NCBI GenBank assembly: GCA_964414815.1
Contig: CAYPXY010000007.1
Location: 71,230 to 135,229, forward strand
Length of the DNA stretch: 64,000 nucleotides
Direction: 5' to 3'
Source: Mariniblastus sp964414815
GTDB taxonomy: Bacteria > Planctomycetota > Planctomycetia > Pirellulales > Pirellulaceae
Shown: positions 35,449 through 43,501 of the stretch, piece after piece
Layout of the letters: each line of letters begins with the position of its first letter
Numbering within the stretch: position 1 is the stretch's first letter
Position numbers and translations under genes: made by a program
Notes under the pieces: model-generated
What the model saw: the letters and a program-made list of their open reading frames with translations, nothing else
Told to the model about the DNA's origin: nothing
Databases searched by the model: none

Positions 35449-37245
35449 TTAACTCAAATAGCGATTAAGTATCGTATGCCAAAGTGCCATTCCTATATGC
35501 CCTGTTTGATGGTGTACGCTCGCATCAATAAGCTCAAAATAGCCGGGCCGGTGGTGATGGTGAATGGTGTAGGTTCTGCCGTTGATCGTGATTTGGCCAC
35601 CATTTTGACGATGAGCAATTCCCTGCTTTTTCAAATAATTGCCAACTTCCTCAAAATCGTGGTTTCTCATTCGCTTTTGGCCTTCATCTCCCAGTGAACG
35701 CCACGTCTTTCCGGCAGGAAGTTGAGCGTAGTTCGAAACCCGAAACTCATATTGTAGCATCGGAGGTTTCACACTCTTGGGGAACAACGCAACCAATCGA
35801 CCACCGAATGGGAGTTTGAACATTGGGATGTCGATGTCTGATCCGTTGAATTTAACTGTCTTGTAACGAGAGAAACTTCCGCTCAGGCTGCGCATGAGTT
35901 TTTTGGTCTGGCCAACTTTTAATCCACCCCGCATGGCCATCATTTGCGCAGAACTGGATACACCAACGCCGTTTAGCCCGTAGAACTCTTCATAGGACAT
36001 TCCCAGTTCATTGCCATCTCCTCCATTTCCAAACCAGTTGAGCGGATTGAATCCGATATTTGTAAACGGAATCGAAATGTTAAATGCGCTATGCAGACCA
36101 GCACCCAAGGCAGCCGCTACCCAGCTATTGTCGGAACGACTTCCTAAATGATCAGGCAGGTTGAAGTCAAACGCCCAGTCAATGTCCCACTGCAGATTGA
36201 TGTTGTACGCTTCAACCAAGCCTTGCAGCCCGCCGATGATAAAATCGCCCGGACCCGGCAACAAGAAACGTGCCGCACCGAGTGCCACTCCGATCATGAA
36301 CTTCCCTGTCGGATCGATTCCATTGATGGGGTCACTGTGGACGAAAGTGTAGTTATGATACGACTGAGGATCCGACGAATTTCCGTAGAACGGATCGAGG
36401 GAAGTGAACGTGCCGGTTTGGGGATCGTACCAGCGGGCGCGAAGATATAGCTTGCCGATGTTGCGGTCGAAAGCTTCACCGTTGTAAAGGTAAACGGTCA
36501 TCGGTGTGCCCACCATCGTCACGTTGAGTAGGTTGCCGTAAGCATCGAAGTGGTACAGTTGCTTGTGCCCTGTCCCGTTGGTAGCAACGGCAACGGCGGC
36601 ATTGTATAGAACGCGAACGCTGCCGTGGCCATCGGTCCCGAACCAGACTTCCGACTTCTGATTCCAGTTTTCCGTGGCGGGATTCCAATCTGAAAGATTC
36701 GTCTGGCTGATTTGATCGTGGCCGATGGTGTATACCATTTGTTTGATCGGCGCTCCCACCTGACCGCTGGCATCCACCGCAAATTCCGTCTCCGTCAGGA
36801 CTTGTGAATAACCTGTCGGATTCTGGCTGTCGGTCAGATACTCAATGCGAGTGGTCGTGCTGGTACCGAAACTGCCTACCTTCGTAGTGGTCGCAGCAAT
36901 GCGATTGCCTGCCGAATCGTATTCGTAGGTGGTCGACGAATTGTCGTCATTGCCCATCTCGGAACCCCCGGTACGGGTGGAGGTCGACTTCGACATTTGT
37001 CCTTGCAGATTGTATTCAAATGTCTGTGTCGTGACGACCGGAGTTCCGATGAGCGGGTCCGGTTCCGTCGTGACCTTCGATGTCTGCTGAGTTTTGTCGT
37101 AGGCGTAAGCCACCGTCTTCGTGATCGAGCCTCTCGTAATCGTTTCGGTCAACAAGCGGTCGTTGGCATCAAAACTGTAGGCCGTCGTTTCCGTCGGATC
37201 GCTGCTGGTTTTGACTTGCGACAAGCGGTTGCCCGCCAGTTTCAA
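35449..37245 (-). pseudogene. C-terminal remnant of an RHS/YD-repeat polymorphic toxin with an HNH/ENDO VII-like tip
   Basis: 598 codons of RHS-derived sequence: YD repeats (TTYEYDSAGNRIAATTT, YHFDAYGNLL), the core-end signature YNGEAFDRNIGKLYLRARWY-DPQTGTFTSLDPF, and DPTGK marking the end of the conserved core. After that comes a variable tip. Its end, GRTYTIHHHHRPGYFELIDA-SVHHQTGHIGM, resembles WHH/LHH-type nucleases of the HNH/ENDO VII superfamily. The open frame continues to 37425, but those 60 codons lie in R1 elements: RHS coding stops exactly at the R1 boundary. The large N-terminal shell-forming part is missing, so the toxin is probably undelivered, though the tip is intact. Confidence 0.85.
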
Positions 37246-37353
37246 GTAGGGTGTGTGGAGCGGTCGCTGTAGCCATGAAAATTCACTTGGCGCCGGAAAT
37301 GCAGCTTCCATTTGAGTACGGCAGGCACCCCAAAGCGACCGCGTAACACACCA
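37246..37353 (+). repeat. R1 dispersed element, copy c
   Basis: 108 bp, ends GTAGGGTGTGTGGAGCGGTC and GACCGCGTAACACACCA. It sits directly at the broken 5' side of the RHS remnant and forms a head-to-head pair with copy d across the 10-bp CCGGCGCGCG. Confidence 0.85.
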
Positions 37354-37363
37354 CCGGCGCGCG

Positions 37364-37468
37364 TGGTGTGTTACGCGGTCGATCTCGCTATTGGTTACTG
37401 AAATACCATAATACAGTTTTCTCATTGAAAATCGTTATGCGTAGCGCCGACCGCTCCACACACCCTAC
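37364..37468 (-). repeat. R1 dispersed element, copy d
   Basis: 105 bp in reverse orientation, ends TGGTGTGTTACGCGGTC and GACCGCTCCACACACCCTAC. Its core aligns with copy a (GAAAA, GTAT, AGT blocks). Confidence 0.85.
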
Positions 37469-37635
37469 ACGCCTGATTCCGCATTCATTGAGCCACATTG
37501 TAGCATGGAATCGTTCCTTCGTCAGCGATGGTGTTTCGGCCCCTCTCCCCACTGCCAACCTGGATCGCGGTGCGCGCCGCAGGCGGGATCGGGACGAAAA
37601 AACGTCCCGATCCGCCACATGCGAACGCTCAGACG

Positions 37636-37724
37636 AGCGATCTCGGGCTTCTCAACTGCTAAAAACTAAATTGTCAAAGAACATTTTCAACGACTATTAA
37701 GCCGTCCGAATTTTTTTACCCTAC
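37636..37724 (+). repeat. R6 seam repeat, copy c
   Basis: A shorter, more diverged copy: CTCAACTGCTAAAAACTAAA, TTGTCAAAGAACATTTT and CCGAATTTTTTTACCCTACG. It is preceded by GGATCGCGGTGCGCG and a hairpin ATCGGGACGAAAAAACGTCC near 37588. It abuts the second RHS fragment. Confidence 0.7.
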
Positions 37725-37855
37725 GCCACCCGGCCCCGTTCATCAAACACCGTTTCGGTGCGGTGCCGGGCGGTTTCACCGGCAACTACGATGGCTGGCC
37801 CGGTCGTGGCGATCTGCCGACCCAGCGAATCGTATTCGTAGTGGGCAAGCAACAT
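37721..37855 (-). pseudogene. Detached RHS repeat fragment
   Basis: 44 codons reading LAHYEYDSLGRQIATTGP and ETVFDERGRVA before a TAG formed at the R6 boundary. It is YD-repeat sequence in the same orientation as the main RHS remnant, so it is an upstream piece of the same or a sister gene, cut off by R6 and R1 insertions. Confidence 0.75.
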
Positions 37856-37906
37856 CGCCCCGAAGAAAGATCTTAACGAGTCGAGTGTCGGTCATTCATT
37901 TATTGC

Positions 37907-37936
37907 ACGATTACGATTACGATTACGATTACGATT
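37907..37936. repeat. Hexanucleotide tandem repeat (ACGATT, 5 units)
   Basis: Five copies of ACGATT, about 50 bases before the trpG/pabA start. Confidence 0.85.
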
Positions 37937-37987
37937 GCGAACTGAAACCGGACAGGAAGTATTTTATTGGGAAACCCAACGCCAGCC

Positions 37988-38572
37988 ATGATTGCCATTA
38001 TCGACAACTACGATTCGTTTACTTACAACCTCGTTCAGCGGTTGGGTGAAATTGATGCGTCGCTGGATATTCGCGTTTTCCGCAATGATCAGATCGAAGT
38101 CGATGCGATTGCAAAACTGGGGCCGTCGCATCTGATCATATCACCCGGTCCGTGTACGCCCAATGAAGCCGGGATTTCTGTGGCGTGCGTGGAGCAATTG
38201 CATGGGCGAATTCCAATTCTGGGAGTTTGCCTCGGCCATCAGTCCATCGGACAGGCTACCGGCGGCACGATTGTTCGAGCCGCTCAGCTCATGCACGGAA
38301 AAACCGACCGCATCGAACACACCGGTACCACCCTTTTCGCGGGCTTGCCCAACCCGATGACAGCGACCCGCTACCATAGCCTTGTCATCGAGCCAGAAAC
38401 TTTGTCTCGCGAGTTTACCGTCAACGCCTGGACGTTTGAAGCCGATGGCAGCAAGATCATTATGGGTATCGAGCATCAATCGGAGCCCACCTTTGGCGTT
38501 CAGTTTCATCCCGAAAGCTTTTTGACAGAACACGGCACGGACTTGCTGCGGAATTTCCTGGCGATAACATGA
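37988..38572 (+). CDS. Anthranilate / aminodeoxychorismate synthase glutamine amidotransferase subunit
   Basis: A 194-residue class I glutaminase. Triad: Cys81 in LGVCLGHQ, His174 and Glu176 in VQFHPESFLT. The start MIAIIDNYDSFTYNLVQRLG is that of TrpG/PabA. It supplies ammonia to TrpE (anthranilate) or PabB (folate). Neither partner gene is adjacent, so one subunit may serve both pathways. The ATG at 37988 is preferred over an in-frame TTG at 37967. Confidence 0.93.
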   Translation: MIAIIDNYDSFTYNLVQRLGEIDASLDIRVFRNDQIEVDAIAKLGPSHLIISPGPCTPNEAGISVACVEQLHGRIPILGVCLGHQSIGQATGGTIVRAAQLMHGKTDRIEHTGTTLFAGLPNPMTATRYHSLVIEPETLSREFTVNAWTFEADGSKIIMGIEHQSEPTFGVQFHPESFLTEHGTDLLRNFLAIT

Positions 38573-38593
38573 GCATGCCAGATGCACAAGGAT

Positions 38594-38698
38594 GTAGGGT
38601 GTGTAGCGGTCGTGTTGGTCCTTGCAGTTGATAAAGCAATTCGACGGATGCTGAACCAGTATGGAGGAAATAAAATCGAACGACCGCGTAACACACCA
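38594..38698 (+). repeat. R1 dispersed element, copy e
   Basis: 105 bp, ends GTAGGGTGTGTAGCGGTC (two bases shorter than the others) and GACCGCGTAACACACCA. The core is two bases longer than in copies a, b and d, so total length is again 105. Confidence 0.8.
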
Positions 38699-38708
38699 TG
38701 TACAATTG

Positions 38709-38960
38709 TTTAGCCGCAAGCCGAAGCCGACCACCAGTCGCTTGCAGCTAAAGCAGGCATATCCGATTGATTCACGATTGAAGTTGGAAGATCGAGAGGT
38801 GGTCGGCGCAGGCGCGTCGGGTAGAGGCCGCCTCTGCATACGACATGCCTATCAATAAGACACATGTAAGCCGGCGCCCCACGCGCCTTTGGGGGGTGCC
38901 GATGGACCCATTTCAGGGTTGCTGTAGTTTTGCGGCACCCCCCGACGGCTTGTGGCTAAA
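38709..38960 (+). repeat. R2 double-hairpin element, copy b
   Basis: 252 bp, from TTTAGCCGCAAGCCG to CGGCTTGTGGCTAAA. Internal segments GGTCGGCGCAGGCGCG and GCGCCTTTGGGGGGTGCC match copy a. It follows R1 copy e by ten bases. Confidence 0.88.
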
Positions 38961-39005
38961 CGGTTCAATTTCCCAAAACGATTACCATCTACATCATCTC
39001 CCCCT

Positions 39006-40292
39006 ATGTCCCAATCCATGATTCCATTTAATGATGCCCTGCAACGAATTCAGGAAACCATTTCTATTCGATCGACAGAAACCGTTGACCTGCAATTGGC
39101 GGTGGGGCGTGTTCTGGCTGCGCCGATTTTTGCGGATGTCGATTCTCCGCCTCATCGAAAATCGGTGATGGACGGCTACGCGGTCCGAAGCTCCGATATC
39201 AACGAGCGCCGAACGCGATTGAGAGTTACTGAAACCATCGTTGCGGGGGGGTGGCCGACGAAGACCGTGCTCGAAGGTGAGGCGGCACGAATCATGACGG
39301 GAGCACCGATTCCAGACGGAGCAGACGCGGTGGTGATGGTCGAGAAGACAATCTTCGGACAGGATGGAGACGAAAATTTTGTCGTGATCGAACTTGATCA
39401 TTTGAACCCGGGTCAGCACCTCATTGATCAGGGCGATGTATTTTCACGCGGTCAGGTTTTGCTACCGGCCGGTCACTGCATTCGGGCGTTCGAGATCGGA
39501 TTGTTGGCCGAAGCCGGTTCGGATCGAATCTCCGTGGTGTCGAGACCGACCGTGGCGATTCTTCCAACGGGAAATGAACTGATTGACTACACCCAAGTGC
39601 CCGATCGTAGCCAGATTCGAAATTCGAACGGACCGATGTTGTGGGCGATGGTTCGGCAAGCCGGACTCAGCGCGACCTTGCTGCCAGCTTGCCGCGACGA
39701 TGAAGACGAATTGCAACAACAGATTGAGATCGGATTGAAGCACGATCTGCTGTTGATCACCGGTGGAGTTTCAGAAGGTATCCTGGACTTGATTCCCCGA
39801 ACGTTGGAGCGGCTCGGAGTGAAGCAGGTGTTTCATAGAGTCAATATGAAGCCCGGTAAGCCGATCTGGTTTGGTGTTCGGGGTTCTTCGGACAGCGATT
39901 CAAGCGGTGCAAATCACGACGCGGACCGTCCCACGAACGGGCAAGAAGTCAGTTATGTTTTTGGGCTACCTGGAAATCCGGTCAGCAGCCTGGTGGGATT
40001 TCATTTGTTTGTTCAGGCTGCGATGAGGTGCATGGAGGGGCGGGATCCGAAACCTGGGTTTGTTGATGCCAGGCTTTCGCAAGATCATGAAGTTCGAGGA
40101 AATCGGGACAGCTTTTGGCCGGGCCGGCTGGTGGAGAGTCAGGATGCAATTCGCTGGGTCGAACCCTTGTCGTGGCGAGGCTCCTCCGACTCGTTGTCGA
40201 TCACGCGATCCGACGGGTTGATTTATTTGCCGGGAAGCACGGGCGGTGCAGCGGCCGGTACACAAGTGCGGTTCTACTCCTGGTCCTGGTAA
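39006..40292 (+). CDS. moeA: Molybdopterin molybdenumtransferase
   Basis: A 428-residue protein that inserts molybdate into adenylylated molybdopterin. PPHRKSVMDGYAVRSSDI, GEAARIMTGAPIPDGADAVV, VAILPTGNEL, LLITGGVSEG, KPGKPIWFG and FGLPGNPVSSLVGF are the canonical blocks. No other Moco genes are near. The ATG at 39006 lies 14 bases after a run of C/T. Its 3' end overlaps the convergent yacG gene by 19 bp. Confidence 0.94.
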   Translation: MSQSMIPFNDALQRIQETISIRSTETVDLQLAVGRVLAAPIFADVDSPPHRKSVMDGYAVRSSDINERRTRLRVTETIVAGGWPTKTVLEGEAARIMTGAPIPDGADAVVMVEKTIFGQDGDENFVVIELDHLNPGQHLIDQGDVFSRGQVLLPAGHCIRAFEIGLLAEAGSDRISVVSRPTVAILPTGNELIDYTQVPDRSQIRNSNGPMLWAMVRQAGLSATLLPACRDDEDELQQQIEIGLKHDLLLITGGVSEGILDLIPRTLERLGVKQVFHRVNMKPGKPIWFGVRGSSDSDSSGANHDADRPTNGQEVSYVFGLPGNPVSSLVGFHLFVQAAMRCMEGRDPKPGFVDARLSQDHEVRGNRDSFWPGRLVESQDAIRWVEPLSWRGSSDSLSITRSDGLIYLPGSTGGAAAGTQVRFYSWSW

Positions 40293-40522
40293 GGATCTTC
40301 ATCCGGTTCGGGGCAGTTTTCGCCTTCGTAGGGAAGCCCATATGATTCGTTGAGCCATCGTCCGAGATCGATCTGCCGGCAGCGTGGACTGCAAAACGGC
40401 ATTGCCGAACTTTCCAGCTGGTCAAACCGTTTTTCGCAAATGGGACATGGAATCCAGGCCGGGGATTTCTGCGGAGATTTCGGAGGATTGGTGGGGTCGC
40501 CACACGAAGGTTCAATGGCCAT
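40274..40522 (-). CDS. yacG: DNA gyrase inhibitor YacG, zinc-binding
   Basis: An 82-residue protein with the YacG zinc knuckle: PCPICEKRF and PFCSPRCRQIDLGRWLNESY. The four cysteines are in C-X2-C and C-X3-C pairs. YacG binds gyrase subunit B and blocks DNA binding. The ATG at 40522 is preferred; an upstream TTG would add residues without similarity. It is convergent with moeA. Confidence 0.9.
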   Translation of the reverse strand: MAIEPSCGDPTNPPKSPQKSPAWIPCPICEKRFDQLESSAMPFCSPRCRQIDLGRWLNESYGLPYEGENCPEPDEDPYQDQE

Positions 40523-40576
40523 ATTGGCGAATGGGATTGAGCGAAGGTGATCACTTATACTTGCACAGAGCAATTA

Positions 40577-40605
40577 TTGCCGGGCCGTTCGATTTTGGCT
40601 AGACT
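40577..40605 (+). promoter_or_regulatory. Possible promoter of the VanZ-like gene
   Basis: TTGCCG (40577-40582), a 17-bp spacer and TAGACT (40600-40605), about 50 bases before the small ORF at 40654. Confidence 0.4.
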
Positions 40606-40653
40606 GGCGTCATTGAGATAACAAACGATAAAGAAAATCGAAGGTGATGACGG

Positions 40654-40719
40654 ATGGATGGACTGATTAAATTTCTTGTGATTGTTGCGTTGTCATTGTG
40701 TACCTTCTGGATGCTATGA
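40654..40719 (+). CDS. 21-residue hydrophobic small ORF, ATGA-overlapping the next gene
   Basis: ATG at 40654 behind GAAGGTG; the product MDGLIKFLVIVALSLCTFWM-L is one short membrane helix. Its TGA overlaps the ATG at 40716 as ATGA, suggesting translational coupling. It may be a real microprotein, a leader peptide, or chance. Confidence 0.4.
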   Translation: MDGLIKFLVIVALSLCTFWML

Positions 40720-41111
40720 AGTGGGGTTCCTTGGATATACAGCGTGTCCCCTGGTGGATCGTTGTGGCGGCCGTGGTGGTGCTGTACTTTGGGTTTCACC
40801 GAGTTCGTGGCCATCTTCCGGATAGCCTGTTTCGCGATTCCTTTCCAAGTTTTCTAGCGATCGTTTTGCTGTTTTCAATCGTCGAATTGCAGTCCGACAT
40901 TCGATTTCATTCCCGTCGAATGAAATTTTGGATTTTGCTTTTGACGACGACGGGAGCGGCGATTTGGTTCGAAGGGATCGTTCCACTTTTCTACCGCCGA
41001 TCGACAGGAGACATCAAGGACGTGTATGCGATGCTGGGCGGATTTGCCGTGTATTGGGTGCTCCAGTCTATCCCGTACTATTTTGGAGCGACGTCGCGGT
41101 TTGACAACTGA
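40716..41111 (+). CDS. Small VanZ-like integral membrane protein
   Basis: 131 residues with three to four hydrophobic helices (WWIVVAAVVVLYFGF, FPSFLAIVLLFSIVELQSDI, KFWILLLTTTGAAIWFEGIV, KDVYAMLGGFAVYWVLQ). The final RSTGDIKDVYAMLGGFAVY resembles the last conserved helix of VanZ-like proteins. Function unknown. A GTG at 40698 in frame is an alternative start. The 3' end overlaps the convergent secreted-protein gene by 34 bp. Confidence 0.65.
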   Translation: MKWGSLDIQRVPWWIVVAAVVVLYFGFHRVRGHLPDSLFRDSFPSFLAIVLLFSIVELQSDIRFHSRRMKFWILLLTTTGAAIWFEGIVPLFYRRSTGDIKDVYAMLGGFAVYWVLQSIPYYFGATSRFDN

Positions 41112-42301
41112 TTCATCAGCACACCGTCGAGCATGGATTCGATGCCTTTAAGCTGTTCGTTGCAGCGACGTTCCACTGTGTGGCGCTCGTCCACGGCTGC
41201 ATTTCTTTCTTGCGTCAACTGGGCAACCTGATTTTGCAGCTCGGTGGTTCGAGCCATCATCGCTTTTAGCTCTTCATCTTTCTGCAGGAGTACCACTTGA
41301 GTTTCTTCGATTTCACGAACGCGTGTTTGAAGCTGGCTCTCCATCCGCTCGATGGCATCTTTGAGTTGATCGTTTTCCTGTTGCAGTTCAAGTGCTTTTT
41401 CGGTCGCCGTTTGAGGGTAGCCTCTTAAATGACTGCCCTGGAACATTGAGCCGTGTTGTAAGTAGCCTTGCCCACCCTGCCAGGTATGGGCGGGTTCGTG
41501 ATACCGCTGGTCGGGTCGCGATTGAGGTGAGCCGACGTGATTGCTGTAGTGAGGTGGCTGGCCGCGAGAGGGCTGCTGCGGAGCGTAGTTCTGGTTCGCA
41601 TTGCCCAACGATTCCTGCCTGGCTCGTTCCATCGAGTAGTTGGGATTGGCAAAGGGATGTTCGGGAGCGGGACCGCCTGCCCGGTCGTCAATCATCTCAT
41701 AGGGCGGCTGAGACGGATAAGGCTCGTTGGTGGCTTGGGGATAGACGGGGCCGCGATCCAACTGGGGAGGTTGATTGTAAGGTTGAATCGGCAGCGATTC
41801 TCCATAACCGCTTCCATAACCGCTTCCGTAGGGGTAATCCTGTGCATAGCCCATGGGCGGACCGGTTTGCAGGCCGGGCGACATGCCATAGGGCATCAAC
41901 GGCGGACCCGAGTGAGGCGATGGTCCGTCATACGGATTCATTTGAGGCGCAGGCGTCTGGTAGACCCGAGGCGCAGGGCTTTGGTAGGCGGCTGGTTGCA
42001 CCCAAGAGGGATCATCCCACTGGCGATTCCGGCGAGCCGACTCAAGCTCGTTTTGATGGTGGCGATCAGGATGCGATTGGAGTCGCTGTTGATCTTCGGC
42101 CATTTTTCGGGCGGTTGCCCGGTCAATGACACGCAGCTCTTTCGGCTGATGATTCTGGGCCACGTCCTTTTCCTGCGCCCATGCCATCAAGGGCAAGCAC
42201 CCGACGGAGACGGTCAAGACGGTCAACCGCAAGCGGGATCGTCTCCGCGATCGAGGAGTGACGGGGGCCAGGTTGGGCTGAAGTAGGGAGTGGTCGTTCA
42301 T
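41078..42301 (-). CDS. Secreted Pro/Gln/Tyr-rich protein with C-terminal coiled coil
   Basis: 407 residues. Signal peptide: LRLTVLTVSVGCLPLMAWA before QEKDV, after an Arg-rich start. Residues 90-290 are low-complexity (Pro, Tyr, Gly, Gln; e.g. YGSGYGSGYGESLPIQPYNQ). Residues 295-385 form a long coiled coil (TEKALELQQENDQLKDAIER, LQNQVAQLTQERNAAVDERH). I recognise no family. It is the last gene of the operon with sigma-28 and fliL, so a link to flagellar or envelope structure is possible but unproven. Confidence 0.75.
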   Translation of the reverse strand: MNDHSLLQPNLAPVTPRSRRRSRLRLTVLTVSVGCLPLMAWAQEKDVAQNHQPKELRVIDRATARKMAEDQQRLQSHPDRHHQNELESARRNRQWDDPSWVQPAAYQSPAPRVYQTPAPQMNPYDGPSPHSGPPLMPYGMSPGLQTGPPMGYAQDYPYGSGYGSGYGESLPIQPYNQPPQLDRGPVYPQATNEPYPSQPPYEMIDDRAGGPAPEHPFANPNYSMERARQESLGNANQNYAPQQPSRGQPPHYSNHVGSPQSRPDQRYHEPAHTWQGGQGYLQHGSMFQGSHLRGYPQTATEKALELQQENDQLKDAIERMESQLQTRVREIEETQVVLLQKDEELKAMMARTTELQNQVAQLTQERNAAVDERHTVERRCNEQLKGIESMLDGVLMNQLSNRDVAPK

Positions 42302-42330
42302 TGAAATTCCGTTTTCAATTCACCGATAGG

Positions 42331-42519
42331 TTAGTCGTACTCACACTCTATCAGGATCGCCTCACCGCAGGAACAGCGAACTTCGATCGCGGTGATAGTA
42401 TCGCCATCCCTGTGAAGCTTGACGTTCCGGGGCAGCCGTTCCTTCGGCCCGATCGTGACCTTGGGCAAAAGATGCTGGTGAGCCAACGGGCGAGCTGGAA
42501 TGAAATTGGTCGTCTCCAT
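42331..42519 (-). CDS. Small unknown protein with a CxCG motif
   Basis: 62 residues (METTNFIPARPLAHQHLLPK ... AIEVRCSCGEAILIECEYD). The paired cysteines CSC and the later Cys could bind metal. It lies 34 bases after the sigma-28 gene and 29 bases before the coiled-coil protein gene, same strand. It is of the size of small flagellar-operon proteins, but not CsrA or FlbD. Confidence 0.65.
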   Translation of the reverse strand: METTNFIPARPLAHQHLLPKVTIGPKERLPRNVKLHRDGDTITAIEVRCSCGEAILIECEYD

Positions 42520-42553
42520 ACGTCGGTTGCGTCCTTATGATTGTCTAGCTTAT

Positions 42554-43270
42554 CTATTCTGTTTCCGTAAGATCGTGTTCGATCATTTCCTTGAGCCGAA
42601 ACGTGGCGGAACTGAGTACTCGCGAAACGCGTGATTCCGACAAGTTGATGATGGTACCGATTTCCTTGAGCGTCAAATCTTCGGTGTAGTACAGCGTCAA
42701 CACGATGCGTTCGCGTTCCGGGAGCTGCCCAATGCAGTCGGCCATTTTTTCGATCAGCTCGCGGGCTTCGATGTCCGATTCAGGTGAATCCTGGATGCGG
42801 TCACGACAAACATCGGCGGCGGATTGAAGATCGGACCAGTCCGTCGGCTGCGTGAACCGGATCGCTTCCAGGGTTTCCGACACCCGTTCATCCGGCCAGC
42901 CCAGGTGCTGCGCCATTTGCTCGGGGGATACCGGACCCTGGAGTTGATCATAGGCTCGTTTGAGCTCGGCAATCTGCTCGAGCATCTTTTGTGAGAGATT
43001 CGAGTTCTTTCGAAGCTCATCGACAATCGCCCCTCGAATTCGAGTGTAAGAAAATGTACGAAACTGAACGCCTCGGGCGGGATCGAAACTGCGAGCGGCT
43101 TCTACCAGTCCCACCATACCGGCTTGTTCAAGGTTCTCGCGGTCGCAATGGTCTGGCAAGTTGACCGCCATCGTGCTGAGAATTTTCCGCACGTAATCAA
43201 GATTGTCCAGGATCAGGTTTTCGACCTGATGATTGGAGGCTTGATGGTAGGCTTGAACAGCAGAGTTCAT
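42554..43270 (-). CDS. fliA: FliA/WhiG-type RNA polymerase sigma factor (sigma-28)
   Basis: 238 residues. Region 2: LILDNLDYVRKILSTMAVNL, DLEQAG-like ENLEQAGMVGLVEAARSFDP, FRTFSYTRIRGAIVDELRKN. Region 3: QIAELKRAYDQLQGPVSPEQ. Region 4: LPERERIVLTLYYTEDLTLK-EIGTIINLSESRVSRVL. The order and RGAIVDELR match the flagellar sigma FliA. It directs transcription of late flagellar and chemotaxis genes. The ATG at 43270 is eight bases after the small membrane gene. Confidence 0.92.
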   Translation of the reverse strand: MNSAVQAYHQASNHQVENLILDNLDYVRKILSTMAVNLPDHCDRENLEQAGMVGLVEAARSFDPARGVQFRTFSYTRIRGAIVDELRKNSNLSQKMLEQIAELKRAYDQLQGPVSPEQMAQHLGWPDERVSETLEAIRFTQPTDWSDLQSAADVCRDRIQDSPESDIEARELIEKMADCIGQLPERERIVLTLYYTEDLTLKEIGTIINLSESRVSRVLSSATFRLKEMIEHDLTETE

Positions 43271-43278
43271 GGGGAAAT

Positions 43279-43500
43279 TCAGCCTGGAGCGTTGGCGATG
43301 TAAATAACACTGATCCCAAACGAGACCAACAGACTCATCAGTACCCCCGACACCAGTGCTCGCAGCAGGATGACATCCGGTTCGAGTCCGGACACTGTGC
43401 CGATCAGTGTTGCCGAGCAGGCGGTCAGCAATCCAGCGACCGTGCCCCAAGCACTGTTGCGTTTCATCCGCCGGCGTATGAGTTGTTCTTTGAGCGACAT
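43279..43500 (-). CDS. Small two-helix membrane protein between fliL and fliA
   Basis: 73 residues: a basic start (SLKEQLIRRRMKRNSAWGTV), then two hydrophobic helices (AGLLTACSATLIGTVSGLE and RALVSGVLMSLLVSFGISVI). No family recognised. It begins one base after the fliL stop, so it is almost certainly translated with it. Confidence 0.75.
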   Translation of the reverse strand: MSLKEQLIRRRMKRNSAWGTVAGLLTACSATLIGTVSGLEPDVILLRALVSGVLMSLLVSFGISVIYIANAPG

Positions 43501-43501
43501 T

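Noticed and set aside
35449..37425. RHS protein with the N-terminus from 37425
   Set aside because: The first 60 codons are R1 element sequence, not RHS.
37636..37724. R6 as a tRNA-like attachment site
   Set aside because: No cloverleaf can be drawn and no tRNA gene was found anywhere in the window.
41392..42286. Two overlapping plus-strand ORFs of about 245 codons
   Set aside because: Antisense to the Pro/Gln/Tyr-rich linker of the secreted coiled-coil protein; Arg-rich translation typical of a shadow frame.
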